A stretch of DNA of 64,000 nt from Verrucomicrobiaceae bacterium UBA1938 (lineage in GTDB: Bacteria > Verrucomicrobiota > Verrucomicrobiia > Verrucomicrobiales > Verrucomicrobiaceae). Below are positions 50,780-60,085 of the stretch, in pieces. The position numbers were made by a program, and so were the translations under genes. The stretch is taken from the NCBI GenBank assembly GCA_002336895.1, contig DDFC01000009.1:76035-140034 (forward strand). Direction: 5' to 3'. Below the pieces are notes generated by a model. It saw nothing but the letters and a program-made list of their open reading frames with translations, was not told the DNA's origin and ran no database searches. The stretch's first letter is position 1. The number at the start of each line of letters is the position of its first letter.

Positions 50780-52293
50780 AGCGCAGGCGGCGCCCAGTCG
50801 GGAATGCCACCGGATTTCTGCTGCTTCTCATAAAGCTCCCAGAAGGGTTTCGTGGGAGACATGGGCGCGGTCTCGTTCACCATGAGCGGGCGCGCCTCCT
50901 TCCAGAAGGCCTCGTAGGCGGTGTTCATTTTTTGCACCACTTCGGGATAGTCGGCGCTCACATCCGTCTTCTGATAGGGGTCGGCTTCGAGGTCGTAGAG
51001 TGCTCCTTTGGCAGGCTGTGCGGCGGCCTGCTTTTTCTTTTTGGGATTTCCGCCAGCAGCCCGTGGCCCCACGTAGCGAAAGCGCTGGTTGCGCACGCCG
51101 TAGTTGAGGAACTCCTGCGTGTTCGGCTCCACGCCTGTGGGCCAGCGGGCCACATGGCTGAAGAGGTAGCGGTCCTCCCAGTTCCCGGCCTTGTCTTCGA
51201 TCAGCGGCAGCAGGCTGCGGCCTTCCACCTGGTTCTTCGGCAGCTCGGCACCGGCCAGCGCGGCAAAGGTGGGCAGCAGATCGATGTGCGCGGCGATCGT
51301 CTTGATGTCGCGCCCTGGATGGATGTGGCCGTCCCAGCGGATGAAGAAAGGCACGCGCACGCCGCCTTCATCCGTGGAGCCTTTCAGGCCGACCTGGTCA
51401 CCATTGAAGAAAGGATAGCCCGGTACGATGTCCTTGCCAGGAACTCCCGGTCCACCACCGGTAGTGCCGTTGTCAGACATGAAGATGACCACCGTGTTTT
51501 TGTACAGATCCCACTCCTTCAGCTTCTCCGCTAGACGGCCCATGTTTTCGTCAATGTTCTCGATCATGCCGTAGAATCCGGCCTGTTCTTTGGCAAAGCC
51601 GAGATCGGTGAAGCGCTTCGCATTCTTCTCCGGCGCGGTGTAGGGGCCGTGCGGCGCGTTGGTGGCGATGTAGGTGAAGAACGGCTTGCCGCTGTCCTTC
51701 TGCTGCTTGATCCACCCCAGCGCGGCGGTGAAAAAGACATCCGTGCAGAAGCCGTGCGTCTTCACAAAGCTGCCGTTGTGGCGGATCACGGGGTCCATGT
51801 ACTTGTTGTCCGGCGCATCTGCGCAGGAGCAGTCGTAGGCCTGACCGATGCCGCCTGCCCCGTGGATAAAGGCCTCGTCAAAGCCGCGCTTGTGCGGCTG
51901 ATACGCTTCTTCGTCGCCCAGGTGCCATTTACCAAAGATGCCGGAGCTGTAGCCCTTGGTCTTGAGCACCTGCGGCAGAATCGTCGCATTCAGCGTCATG
52001 CGCTCGCGCTCCAAAATGGTGTGCGTGATGCCGTTTTTGAGATCATGCCGCCCGGTCATGATGGCGCTGCGTGTGGGCGAGCAAGTGGGACTGACCAGGA
52101 AGCGGGTGAAGCGCAGGCTCTTGTCATGCAGCGCGTCGATGTTCGGTGTTTTCAGCCAGGGGTGGCCTACGCAGCCCATCTGCGCGTAGCCTTGATCATC
52201 TGTCATGACGAGTATGATGTTCGGCCTGCTGCCTGCAAGATCAGCAAACGCATTCAAAGCCAGGGCAAAGAAAAAAGTCAGGGCAAGTTTCAT
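50776..52293 (-). CDS. Secreted sulfatase A
   Basis: 505 residues from the ATG at 52293 (MKLALTFFFALALNAFADLA, signal peptide). Formylglycine site C71 in PTCSPTRSAIMTG, a CxPTR variant; NIILVMTDDQGYAQMGCVG holds the metal aspartates and IFMSDNGTTGGGPG the second set. It desulfates polysaccharides in the periplasm after C71 maturation. Last gene of a reverse-strand run of three sulfatases and a leucine-rich protein, 69 bases after sulfatase B. Confidence 0.92.
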   Translation of the reverse strand: MKLALTFFFALALNAFADLAGSRPNIILVMTDDQGYAQMGCVGHPWLKTPNIDALHDKSLRFTRFLVSPTCSPTRSAIMTGRHDLKNGITHTILERERMTLNATILPQVLKTKGYSSGIFGKWHLGDEEAYQPHKRGFDEAFIHGAGGIGQAYDCSCADAPDNKYMDPVIRHNGSFVKTHGFCTDVFFTAALGWIKQQKDSGKPFFTYIATNAPHGPYTAPEKNAKRFTDLGFAKEQAGFYGMIENIDENMGRLAEKLKEWDLYKNTVVIFMSDNGTTGGGPGVPGKDIVPGYPFFNGDQVGLKGSTDEGGVRVPFFIRWDGHIHPGRDIKTIAAHIDLLPTFAALAGAELPKNQVEGRSLLPLIEDKAGNWEDRYLFSHVARWPTGVEPNTQEFLNYGVRNQRFRYVGPRAAGGNPKKKKQAAAQPAKGALYDLEADPYQKTDVSADYPEVVQKMNTAYEAFWKEARPLMVNETAPMSPTKPFWELYEKQQKSGGIPDWAPPAL

Positions 52294-52362
52294 GGTCGGA
52301 AGAGTGAGGACGAAGCGAAAGCGCCGCTCTTTCAACACAGTGCCTCCGCCTCTTCCCGTGTG

Positions 52363-53778
52363 CTACTTTTTGTAGGGCGCACGCTTCACTTCATCCACGA
52401 CCGGAACATCCTTGTTCATCGCCTCGTAGGCGGCCAGCAGGCGCTTCACCTCTTCAGGGTGCTGCGCGGCCACATCATGTTGCTCACCGGGATCATTCTT
52501 CAGGTCAAAGAGCTGCATCTTTGCAGCGGTGTCTCCGGTGTTCAGACCGGGGAAGGCATCGAGGTTGTACTGCTCATACGGGGCGAGAATCGTCACACCA
52601 TCCGGCGCGCGCGGGTCCAGCCATTTGCCATCGGCTTCGGGCTTCAGCTTGATCTGCGTGGCGGGCAGCACGTGCAGCTTCCAGCGAGCGTCACGGACGT
52701 TGGCCAGCTTGGAGTTGAGATGGCCAAAGAGGTATTCATGCGGCGATTTCGCCTTCCCGGAGAGCAGCGGCATGAGACTGCGCCCGTCCAGCACCCGGTC
52801 ATCCGGCATCTTCGCCCCCGTCACCTCCAGCACCGTGGCAAACAAGTCCATCGTGATCGCCATCTCCTCGCTCACCTGCCCGGCGGGGATCCGGCCCGGC
52901 CAGCGCGCAATCATTGGCACGCGGTAGCCACCCTCCCACTGGGCGGACTTCATGCCCCGCAGGCCGCTGCAGCTGCCGCCAAACCAAGCACCATTGTCAC
53001 TGCTGAAGAGCACCAGCGTGTTGTCATCCAGCCCCAGCTCCTTCAGCTTCGCCAGCACCTGGCCCACGCTCCAGTCCAGCTCCGCCACGGCATCGCCATA
53101 GAGTCCGGCATCACTCTTTTTGTAGAATGCCTCCGAAACCGCCAGCGGCTTGTGCGGCATGGCCTCCGCCAGATATAGGAAGAACGGCTGCTCCTTGCTG
53201 CGCTCGATGAAGCCCAGCGCGCGCTCCGTGTAGCGCCGCGTCAGCGTGGCCTGCACCACGGGGTATTCGATGACCTGCGTGCCTTCCAGCACCTGCACCG
53301 GCCTCATGTCATTCGAGTACGGGATGCCGTAGTACTCGTCAAATCCACGGTCCGTGGGCAGGAATCCCGCCTTGTGGCCCAGATGCCACTTCCCCACCAT
53401 GCCCGTGGCATAGCCGGATTTTTTCAGCACCTGCGCCAGCGTCACCTCCTTCTCCGGCAGGTGCAGCGCATCTGCCGCAGGCCCTCCATCGGGCGCCGGG
53501 TTCTGCGTCATGCCGCAGCGAAACGGATACCGACCCGTCATTAGTGCCGATCGCGTGGGCGCGCAAAACGGTGCGGGGCAGTTGAACTGCGTGAGCCTCG
53601 CACCCTCCGCCGCCATCCGGTCCAGGTTTGGCGTCTTGATCTTCGGGTGCCCGTAGCAGCCCAGGTCTCCATAGCCCAGATCATCCGCGAGGATGATGAC
53701 CACATTTGGCTGTTTGGCAGCCAGCGGTGCCAGCAATACGACAAAGGAGGAGATCAGGGAGATGAGCAGAGTCTTCAT
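52363..53778 (-). CDS. Secreted sulfatase B
   Basis: 471 residues from the ATG at 53778 (MKTLLISLISSFVVLLAPLA). Formylglycine site C72 (PFCAPTRSALMTG), metal motif ILADDLGYGDLGCYG and FSSDNGAWFGGSCSG. The C-terminal region differs from its neighbours, so a different sulfated sugar is likely. An upstream in-frame extension contains no signal peptide and is rejected. Third in a four-gene run, 129 bases after the leucine-rich protein. Confidence 0.92.
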   Translation of the reverse strand: MKTLLISLISSFVVLLAPLAAKQPNVVIILADDLGYGDLGCYGHPKIKTPNLDRMAAEGARLTQFNCPAPFCAPTRSALMTGRYPFRCGMTQNPAPDGGPAADALHLPEKEVTLAQVLKKSGYATGMVGKWHLGHKAGFLPTDRGFDEYYGIPYSNDMRPVQVLEGTQVIEYPVVQATLTRRYTERALGFIERSKEQPFFLYLAEAMPHKPLAVSEAFYKKSDAGLYGDAVAELDWSVGQVLAKLKELGLDDNTLVLFSSDNGAWFGGSCSGLRGMKSAQWEGGYRVPMIARWPGRIPAGQVSEEMAITMDLFATVLEVTGAKMPDDRVLDGRSLMPLLSGKAKSPHEYLFGHLNSKLANVRDARWKLHVLPATQIKLKPEADGKWLDPRAPDGVTILAPYEQYNLDAFPGLNTGDTAAKMQLFDLKNDPGEQHDVAAQHPEEVKRLLAAYEAMNKDVPVVDEVKRAPYKK

Positions 53779-53907
53779 GCAGATGGTCGGGGCTGTGTCG
53801 ATGTACTGCACGAAGCCAGTTCGGAACTCTTTCACGCATGCCTCTGCGTTCCGGGCACTTGGTCCGTAACAGGGCGCCGTCCTGTTGAAATCCACGGCTG
53901 ACGCAGG

Positions 53908-54810
53908 CTACTTGCGGTCTTTCTGCGGCTTCTCCTTTTTCTTCACGATCATCTTCTCCGGCTCTTTTGAGCCTGGCGGCTTTTCGGTGCCAATCTTCGC
54001 GCGCAGCTCCGGCGGCAGCTTGCTCTCATCGATCTTCGTGCCGGTGATGTCGATCGTGGCGCGCATCCTGGCAAAGCCGGCGGGCAGGGACGTGATGGGG
54101 CAGTTCTTCACCCTCAGCTGGTTGACGATCTGCACTTTCCCAAAAGCCTCTGGCAGCGTGGTGATGGGATTGTCCGAGAGATCACACACGCGCAGCCGCG
54201 TGAGCTTGGAAATGCTTTCCGGGATGCTGGAGATCTGGTTGTCCGCCATGTTGAAGTGGCGCAGCTCCGTGAGGTTGCCAAGGGCGACCGGCAGCTCGGT
54301 GAGGTGGTTTTGGGAGAACTGCAGCTTCTTCAGCCGCGTCATCTCAAACACAAACGGCGGAATCGCCGCAAAGTCGCAGTCGGTGAAGTACATGCCTTCC
54401 AGCGCGTCCATCTGCGTGATCGTTTCCGGGATGCTGTGCAGCCGCTGGTTGTGCTCGAAATACATGAACGCGACGTTGTTCATCTGGCCAAGCTCCTCCG
54501 GCAGCGCCGTGAGGTCGTTGTGGTTCAGAAAGAGGTGCAGGTTCTTGACGCTGCCCAGCGGCGTCTGCTTTCCGTCGTCCAAAACGACGAGCTTGCTGAT
54601 GCCGGTGATGTCAGTGAGTCCCTTGTCAGAAAGCAGCAGCGCGCGGTCGTCTTCCTTGAGGTTGTTTGTCTGGTCGTGATGTGTAGGCATCTCGACACCC
54701 TTCTTGGCGATGAAGAGGGTGATGGGCCCCTTCGCGGCCAGTTCGCTCAAAGTGACGGCCTGTACGCAGCAGGCGGCAGACAGGAGGAATGCAACAACGG
54801 CGCTCTTCAT
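53908..54810 (-). CDS. Secreted leucine-rich repeat protein
   Basis: 300 residues with a signal peptide (MKSAVVAFLLSAACCVQA). About eight leucine-rich repeats of 22-23 residues run from 85 to 255 (LTALPEELGQMNNVAFMYF, LTELPVALGNLTELRHFNMA, ISSIPESISKLTRL, ITTLPEAFGKVQ), the LxxLP type. The C-terminus is Lys/Pro-rich (KKKEKPQKDRK). Probably a protein- or glycan-binding scaffold in the periplasm. Its place between two sulfatases on one strand suggests an accessory role in their substrate handling; that is inference. Confidence 0.85.
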   Translation of the reverse strand: MKSAVVAFLLSAACCVQAVTLSELAAKGPITLFIAKKGVEMPTHHDQTNNLKEDDRALLLSDKGLTDITGISKLVVLDDGKQTPLGSVKNLHLFLNHNDLTALPEELGQMNNVAFMYFEHNQRLHSIPETITQMDALEGMYFTDCDFAAIPPFVFEMTRLKKLQFSQNHLTELPVALGNLTELRHFNMADNQISSIPESISKLTRLRVCDLSDNPITTLPEAFGKVQIVNQLRVKNCPITSLPAGFARMRATIDITGTKIDESKLPPELRAKIGTEKPPGSKEPEKMIVKKKEKPQKDRK

Positions 54811-54861
54811 GATGGACTTCGGAACGTGGTGGCCGCCTCGGGCTTATCACCACATCACGGA

Positions 54862-56259
54862 TCAGTCCCCCTTGTCATCGCCATGGTCATAGGTCTTCGG
54901 GAGCGTGGCCGTCCATGCGTCGAGCTGCTCGCTGAGCCGCTTCAGCACCTCCGGCTGTTTCTCCGCCAGATTCACCTTCTCACCGGGATCGGCGGCCAGA
55001 TCGTAGAGCGTGACCTCTCCATGGCGCCGGTGGGAGCCATGCAGCTTCCAGTTTTCCACAAGCAGCGTGGGGTCGCTTCTCTCCGTGTTCGTCTTCCAGA
55101 ACAGCGGCTTGCTGCGCACATGCACGCTGCCGAGCAGCGCTTTGGAGGAATCTTCACCGTCAAAGTCTGCCACATTGATGGCAATGCCGGTGACGGCGCA
55201 GAGGGAGGGCAGCCAGTCCGCACCGCTGATCACAGACTGCTCATCCACACGCCCCGCAGGCACCTTCGCCGGCCAGCGCACGATGAAGGGCACGCACACG
55301 CCGCCCTCCAGGTCCGTGTGCTTGCCGCCGCGAAAGTTCGGCCCCGCATAACCCATCGCATTCAGACGGATCGCATCGATGTCACTGCCGGCGGGCCCTT
55401 TGATCTTCTTCCTGGGCCTGGTGTCAGAACCCTCCGTGTCACGCAGCGCTGCAGCCCCCTGATCGCTGGAGAAAACCACCAGCGTGTTCTCGCGCAGGCC
55501 CAGTTCATCAAGCTTTTGCAGCAGCCGCCCGATCTCATCATCCATCGACTTCACGTCCGCCAGAAAAGCCCGCAGGTGCGCGGTGGTGTCGCCGCCCTGT
55601 TTTTTGCAGGTCTCAAACTTCTCCTGCATCGCGGGAGTGAACTTCGACTCGTCCAGCTCCAGCGGGCCAAACGCATCCAGCACCGCCTGCGTGGGGTTCA
55701 CCGGATGGTGGGAGATGTGGTCCCAGATGTTGATGTAAAACGGCCCCTCCTTGTGCTTCTCGATGAAGCTGATCGCCTGGTCATACATCGGCGCATCGCG
55801 TCCGCGCTTGTCATCGGACTGGCGGTGCTTGCCCGGCGCACCCTGGTCGGAGCCGATCACATCGATGCCATACGTCCCCGGCTCCAGCACCGGGCCGATG
55901 TGCCATTTGCCAAAGTGCCCGGTGGCATAGCCGTTCTTTTGCAGCAGTTCCGTGATGGTGACACGGCTGCCAAAGCCATAGCTCGCGGGGTACTTCTGAA
56001 ACGTCGCGGGAAACTTCCCAGTCATGAGCCCCGTCCGCGCCGGGCAGCACGTCACACCCGTGGCATGAAACTTCGTAAACCGCGTCCCGTCCGCCGCCAG
56101 CCTGTCGAGGTTCGGCGTCTTCGCATACGGGTGCCCGTAGCAACGCAGATCCCCCCAGCCGAGATCATCCGCGAGGATGAAGATGATGTTGGGTCTATCT
56201 GCTGCCAAGGATGCTAGCGGCAGAGCCAGGAACAAAGATGCGAACAAAAGGATCTTCAT
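54862..56259 (-). CDS. Secreted sulfatase C
   Basis: 465 residues from the ATG at 56259 (MKILLFASLFLALPLASLAA); an ATG at 56298 adds a basic stretch without improving the signal. Formylglycine site C71 in GVTCCPARTGLMTG, a CxPAR variant, with FILADDLGWGDLRCYG and VFSSDQGAAALRD. The CCPAR form and the long central insertion (KHRQSDDKRGRDAPMYDQ) set it apart from sulfatases A and B. Probable first gene of the sulfatase run; divergent from the thioredoxin-like gene, 111 bases away. Confidence 0.91.
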   Translation of the reverse strand: MKILLFASLFLALPLASLAADRPNIIFILADDLGWGDLRCYGHPYAKTPNLDRLAADGTRFTKFHATGVTCCPARTGLMTGKFPATFQKYPASYGFGSRVTITELLQKNGYATGHFGKWHIGPVLEPGTYGIDVIGSDQGAPGKHRQSDDKRGRDAPMYDQAISFIEKHKEGPFYINIWDHISHHPVNPTQAVLDAFGPLELDESKFTPAMQEKFETCKKQGGDTTAHLRAFLADVKSMDDEIGRLLQKLDELGLRENTLVVFSSDQGAAALRDTEGSDTRPRKKIKGPAGSDIDAIRLNAMGYAGPNFRGGKHTDLEGGVCVPFIVRWPAKVPAGRVDEQSVISGADWLPSLCAVTGIAINVADFDGEDSSKALLGSVHVRSKPLFWKTNTERSDPTLLVENWKLHGSHRRHGEVTLYDLAADPGEKVNLAEKQPEVLKRLSEQLDAWTATLPKTYDHGDDKGD

Positions 56260-56370
56260 GGAGTTACGGGCGCGAGCGGTGAATATAGGGCGCTTCATGG
56301 TCTGCCCCTCAAACGCTGGCCCGGCGAAGTCTTTCGTGAAATAATTTCCAGGCTGCCGCCTCTCACCGGC

Positions 56371-57312
56371 ATGAAGCACGCACTCCTCGCCCTCGCCCTC
56401 ATGCTGACTTCTCTCTCCTATTCTGCCGCCAGCACCACCGCACAGCCCGAGGAGGCTGGAAAGGTGCACTGGGGCCGCATTCTGGAGACCGCCCTGGCCT
56501 CCAGCGCCCAGACGGGCAGGCCGGTGTTCGCCCTGTTTCAGGAAATCCCCGGCTGCGCAGGCTGCAAGCAGTTTGGCCGAGAGGTGATGTCCCACCCCCA
56601 GATCGTGGAAGCCGTGGAGACCGAGTTCACCCCGCTGCTCATCCACAACAACAAGGGAGGGAGGGACACCGAGGTGCTGCTGCGCTTCGGCGAGCCAGCG
56701 TGGAACTACCAGGTGGTCCGCTTTCTCAATGGGCAGGGCGAGGACCTCATCCCGCGCAAGGATCAGGTGTGGGACACCGGTGGCATCGCCGAGCGCATGA
56801 TCGCGGCGCTCACGCAGGCCGAACGGCCCGTGCCCGCCTACCTCCAGCTGCTGGCCGCTGAAAATTCACCGGGGCTGAAACAGGCCGTGTTTTCCATGTA
56901 CTGCTTCTGGACCGGCGAGATGGCGCTGGGCCAGATCGATGGTGTGATTACCACCGAGGCGGGTTTCATGGGCGGGCATGAAGTGACACTCGTCAAATAC
57001 GACCCCGCCGTCATCTCGCTGCCGCAGCTCATCACCGCAGCGGAGAAAGTGGAGTGCGCCAACACCGTCTCGGTGCCAGCGACGGAGCTGCCCACGGCCA
57101 AGGCCACGCGGCTCAAGATCGGCACCATCTCCGGCTACCGCACCGCACCCGTCAGCGATCAGAAAAAGCAGATCAGCGGCACCCCGGCGGAAAGGCTGAC
57201 GCTCTCCCCTGCCCAAGCCACGAAGGTCAACGCATGGATCCGCACCGATTCGGCCAGGGCGCTGAACTTCCTCACCAAATCACAGCAGGCCCGGCTCAAG
57301 ACCGGGGTTTGA
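56371..57312 (+). CDS. Periplasmic thioredoxin-like / MsrA-like fusion protein
   Basis: 313 residues, signal peptide 1-20. Residues about 30-150 are a thioredoxin fold with EIPGCAGCKQFG, giving C62 and C65. From about 168 the chain resembles methionine sulfoxide reductase A: MYCFWTGEMALGQIDGVITT puts C178 and E183 at the catalytic positions, and GGHEVTLVKYDPAVISLPQL follows the family pattern, but the usual GCFW glycine is tyrosine. A thioredoxin joined to an MsrA-type domain could repair oxidised methionines without a separate reductant. The C-terminal 70 residues are basic and unrecognised. Monocistronic. Confidence 0.75.
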   Translation: MKHALLALALMLTSLSYSAASTTAQPEEAGKVHWGRILETALASSAQTGRPVFALFQEIPGCAGCKQFGREVMSHPQIVEAVETEFTPLLIHNNKGGRDTEVLLRFGEPAWNYQVVRFLNGQGEDLIPRKDQVWDTGGIAERMIAALTQAERPVPAYLQLLAAENSPGLKQAVFSMYCFWTGEMALGQIDGVITTEAGFMGGHEVTLVKYDPAVISLPQLITAAEKVECANTVSVPATELPTAKATRLKIGTISGYRTAPVSDQKKQISGTPAERLTLSPAQATKVNAWIRTDSARALNFLTKSQQARLKTGV

Positions 57313-58261
57313 CGATCAGGCTCTCCATCGGCGGTGCCTCATGCTCTCCCGTGTTTTCGTAGCCGGGCAGATCCTTGCCGCCGTGCCGCTCTTCGCGCAC
57401 CTTCACTTCCGGGCCATAAGCCATGCGTAGTATCTTCAGGCTTTCGATTTTGTCCTCCGCCCTCACTCCCACCTGCGTGCGATAGATCGCGCAATCCTCC
57501 ACCCTCACGCGTGCATCTCCGCGCCCGCCCGGACCACGTGCGCGGATGGCCACCTCATTGTCATCAAATACGCAGTGCGAGATCACCGCATCAATGTGCT
57601 CCTTCAAATTGAGCGCAGCACGTGTCGAGATCTGGCTGGGCTGGTTCCACCCATGCATGTAGCACTGGCGGATGATGAGCTTGCAGCGCTCGCCATCGGG
57701 CGGAGTCTTCGAGTCAAAGGCATTCTCGCCCGGGCTCTGCCCCGCTTTGAATCCAGCTGCGTCTTCAGCGAGCGGACCTGCCCACAGGTGGCATTGCTCA
57801 ATGGTGAGGCTGCCGCGCAGCTTGCGGTCCGGATCAAACTGAATGCAGTCGCCTGTGATGTGCGAGATGTCGCAGTTGCGGATGGTCACATCTCCCCAGC
57901 GGCCGGTGATGCCATGGGCATCGTTCTGCTTTTCAAAGGTGCCGTTGAGGAGGTGGTGAATGCGGCAGTTCTCGATTACCACCCGCGTGCCAAAGACGCC
58001 CATGCCATTGCCGGTGCCGTTGAAGATCTCGCAGTTGCGCAGCGTGACATCGTCCGCCGTGATCTTCACAATGTTCCCGCCCTGGCCCTGCGCATCCACA
58101 CGAAAGTTTTCATACACCCCCGGCTTCGTGATCTCCAGCCGGTGCACCAGCTTGGCACCTGAGGTCGTGCCCACCGGGCCCGGAGCTCCTGCCAGATCGG
58201 CAGCGCAGAGGGGAGTTAGCAAAGTGAGGACGGCACAGCTCCAGAGAATGGTTGGTTGCAT
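57296..58261 (-). CDS. Secreted right-handed beta-helix protein (pectate-lyase-like)
   Basis: 321 residues from the ATG at 58261 (MQPTILWSCAVLTLLTPLCA, signal peptide); a longer frame upstream has no signal. Repeated short strands ending in NC-type turns (VTLRNCEIFNGTG, VVIENCRIHHL, VTIRNCDISHITGD, LTIEQCHLWAG, LIIRQCYMHGW, VRVEDCAIYRT) form a parallel beta-helix like those of polysaccharide lyases and glycosidases. The catalytic residues of a defined lyase family cannot be read. Ends overlapping the convergent fusion gene by 17 bases; it follows the SDR gene by 38 bases on the same strand. Confidence 0.82.
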   Translation of the reverse strand: MQPTILWSCAVLTLLTPLCAADLAGAPGPVGTTSGAKLVHRLEITKPGVYENFRVDAQGQGGNIVKITADDVTLRNCEIFNGTGNGMGVFGTRVVIENCRIHHLLNGTFEKQNDAHGITGRWGDVTIRNCDISHITGDCIQFDPDRKLRGSLTIEQCHLWAGPLAEDAAGFKAGQSPGENAFDSKTPPDGERCKLIIRQCYMHGWNQPSQISTRAALNLKEHIDAVISHCVFDDNEVAIRARGPGGRGDARVRVEDCAIYRTQVGVRAEDKIESLKILRMAYGPEVKVREERHGGKDLPGYENTGEHEAPPMESLIVKPRS

Positions 58262-58299
58262 GGCACCCAGAACGCTGCTGACAAGCGGATGCTTCCAAA

Positions 58300-58986
58300 C
58301 TACCAGGGAATCACCACACGGTCCTTCACGAACTTCCCTCGCAGGGTGTGCGGTGCCTCCAGCGCCAGCCACGTCAGCGTGTCCGCTCCCTCCTCCGGGC
58401 TGCGCGGTGCGCCATCACCGCCCATCTCCGTGCGGCACCAGCCGGGGCACATGCTGTTCACCATCACTTCTGGCAGTGCGGCGGTGAGCTGCTGCGTGAG
58501 CATGTTGAGCGCCGTCTTGCTGATGCAGTACGCTGGCGCCCAGGCCTGCGGTTCTCCGTCCAGCTGTCCCGCTCCGCTGGAGACATTGACGATGCGCGGT
58601 GCTTCGGATTTGCCGAGCAGCGGCGCAAAGGCCTGGCTCACGCGCAGCGTGCCGACCACGTTCGTCTTCAGCGTCTCCAGCAGCACCTCGGGCTTCAGCT
58701 CCAGCAGGCTCTGATAGTGATCCAACAGGATGGCGGAGTTGTTTGCCAGCACATCCAGCCGACCAAACTGCTGCGCTATCTGTTTCACCGCCCCATCCAC
58801 ACTCGCCTGATCCGTGATGTCGAGTGCCACGCTGGCCACACCACTTCCCACCTTCGCAGCTGCCTCAGCCGCCCGCTTCGCATCTCGACTTCCAATGATG
58901 ACCTGCGCGCCGCGTGCGGCGAGCTGCTTCGCCGTAGCAAGGCCGATGCCTCGTGTGGCTCCGGTGATGAGGATGACTGGTTTCAT
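58300..58986 (-). CDS. Short-chain dehydrogenase/reductase
   Basis: 228 residues. LITGATRGIGLATAK is the NAD(P) binding TGxxxGIG loop, LANNSAIL the NNAG-like motif, and NVSSGAG with YCISKTALN the Ser/Tyr/Lys catalytic set. A basic residue after the glycine loop (TRGIG, SRDAKR) favours NADP. It matches carbonyl reductase-like SDRs that act on aldehydes and quinones. It lies between DUF1348 (24-base gap) and the beta-helix gene in a reverse-strand run beginning at the DsrE-like gene. Confidence 0.9.
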   Translation of the reverse strand: MKPVILITGATRGIGLATAKQLAARGAQVIIGSRDAKRAAEAAAKVGSGVASVALDITDQASVDGAVKQIAQQFGRLDVLANNSAILLDHYQSLLELKPEVLLETLKTNVVGTLRVSQAFAPLLGKSEAPRIVNVSSGAGQLDGEPQAWAPAYCISKTALNMLTQQLTAALPEVMVNSMCPGWCRTEMGGDGAPRSPEEGADTLTWLALEAPHTLRGKFVKDRVVIPW

Positions 58987-59010
58987 GGAGATGCATCGGG
59001 ATGCGCAGCC

Positions 59011-59436
59011 TCAGGCCCGCTCCCAGCGGAACTTACGCTCCTCCTCGCGGATCGGTTGGTCATTGATGCTGGCGTAGCGTCTGGCCATGTAGCCGTTTTC
59101 ATCAAACTCCCAGTTCTCGTTGCCATGACTGCGCCACCACTGGCCGGCGTCGTCATGCCACTCGTACTCAAAGCGCACGGCGATGCGGTTTCCCGTGAAG
59201 GCCCACAGCGTTTTCCTGAGCCGGTAGTCATGCTCCCTGGCCCACTTCTTTTTCAGGAACGCCACCACTTCGGCTCGTCCATTGAGAAAGACATCGCGGT
59301 TGCGCCATTCGGTGTCGGGTGTGTAAGCAAGAGAGACGCGCTCAGGATCTCGGCTGTTCCAGGCGTCTTCAGCGGCCTGGACTTTCTTGATCGCCGTTTC
59401 TTCGGTGAACGGCGGCAGGGGTGGTCGTGGGTTCAT
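59011..59436 (-). CDS. DUF1348 (nuclear transport factor 2-like) protein
   Basis: 141 residues. KVQAAEDAWNSRDPERVSLA, YTPDTEWRNRDVFLNGRAEV and RIAVRFEYEWHDDAGQWWRS define the DUF1348 family, a compact NTF2/SnoaL-like fold. No catalytic function has been assigned to these proteins, which often sit beside oxidoreductases. Its start overlaps the PNPOx gene stop (ATGA), so the two are translationally coupled. Cytoplasmic. Confidence 0.9.
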   Translation of the reverse strand: MNPRPPLPPFTEETAIKKVQAAEDAWNSRDPERVSLAYTPDTEWRNRDVFLNGRAEVVAFLKKKWAREHDYRLRKTLWAFTGNRIAVRFEYEWHDDAGQWWRSHGNENWEFDENGYMARRYASINDQPIREEERKFRWERA

Positions 59437-60038
59437 GGTGTTTGCAGTTTGAGCTGGGATTCGAGTTCGGCAATGCGCGCCTTCAGCGGGGCGATGGCCT
59501 CCTGCACTTCGGCGGCTGTGAAGCGTGGGGTGATGAATTTGGGGCAGTTCCAGTCGTAGGATAAAACGTCGATGACAAAGATGCGCTCCACCTTCGCCGC
59601 ATGCCCTCCGGGCGGGGCGATCCTGGCCACGAGATCCGCGTGCTCGCGCGCATCCAGCACGCGGGCATGTCCGAGAATCTTCAGCCGCTCGCGCGCCGGG
59701 TAGTCCATGAGGAAGAGGCTCACGCGGTCGTTCTTCTCCAGGCTGCCCACGCTGATCATCTGGCGGTTGCCGCCGTGATCGGCAAATATGAGCTCATTCG
59801 GTCCGGTGACGCGCAGGAAGCCCTTGGCCCCGCCGCGATGCTGGAGATACGGCCAGCCGTTTTCCGTGATGGTGGCCATGTAAAACGAATCGCGCTCGGA
59901 GATGAAGGCCGCCTCCGCGGCGGTGAGCGCATCTCGCTCTGGCATGCTGTCAAAGGCGGGATACGTCCGCCCGTAGTAATGACGCTCCGCCTCGAGCACG
60001 GCAGGCGTGAGCACGGTATGCATGTATCGGTCGGCCAT
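59433..60038 (-). CDS. Pyridoxamine 5'-phosphate oxidase-family flavin-binding protein
   Basis: 201 residues. FYMATITENGWPYLQHRGG and LKILGHARVLDAREHADLV match the split-barrel PNPOx-like fold that binds FMN or F420; YDWNCPKFITPRFT near the C-terminus is typical of a general stress subgroup. The C-terminus is a short coiled coil (LKARIAELESQLKLQ). A flavin-dependent oxidoreductase or detoxification role is probable. Second in the DsrE-started run; the stop overlaps DUF1348. Confidence 0.88.
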   Translation of the reverse strand: MADRYMHTVLTPAVLEAERHYYGRTYPAFDSMPERDALTAAEAAFISERDSFYMATITENGWPYLQHRGGAKGFLRVTGPNELIFADHGGNRQMISVGSLEKNDRVSLFLMDYPARERLKILGHARVLDAREHADLVARIAPPGGHAAKVERIFVIDVLSYDWNCPKFITPRFTAAEVQEAIAPLKARIAELESQLKLQTP

Positions 60039-60085
60039 GGTCGAGGTGGAGTGAGGGGTTGATGTCAGTGAATTCGTCCGCTGGT

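Noticed and set aside
51649..53178. Forward open frame of about 509 codons opposite two sulfatases
   Set aside because: Crosses the gap between two well-defined sulfatases and has no domain pattern.
54256..56217. Forward open frame of about 653 codons opposite the LRR protein and sulfatase C
   Set aside because: Antisense shadow; Arg/His/Val-rich and without motifs.
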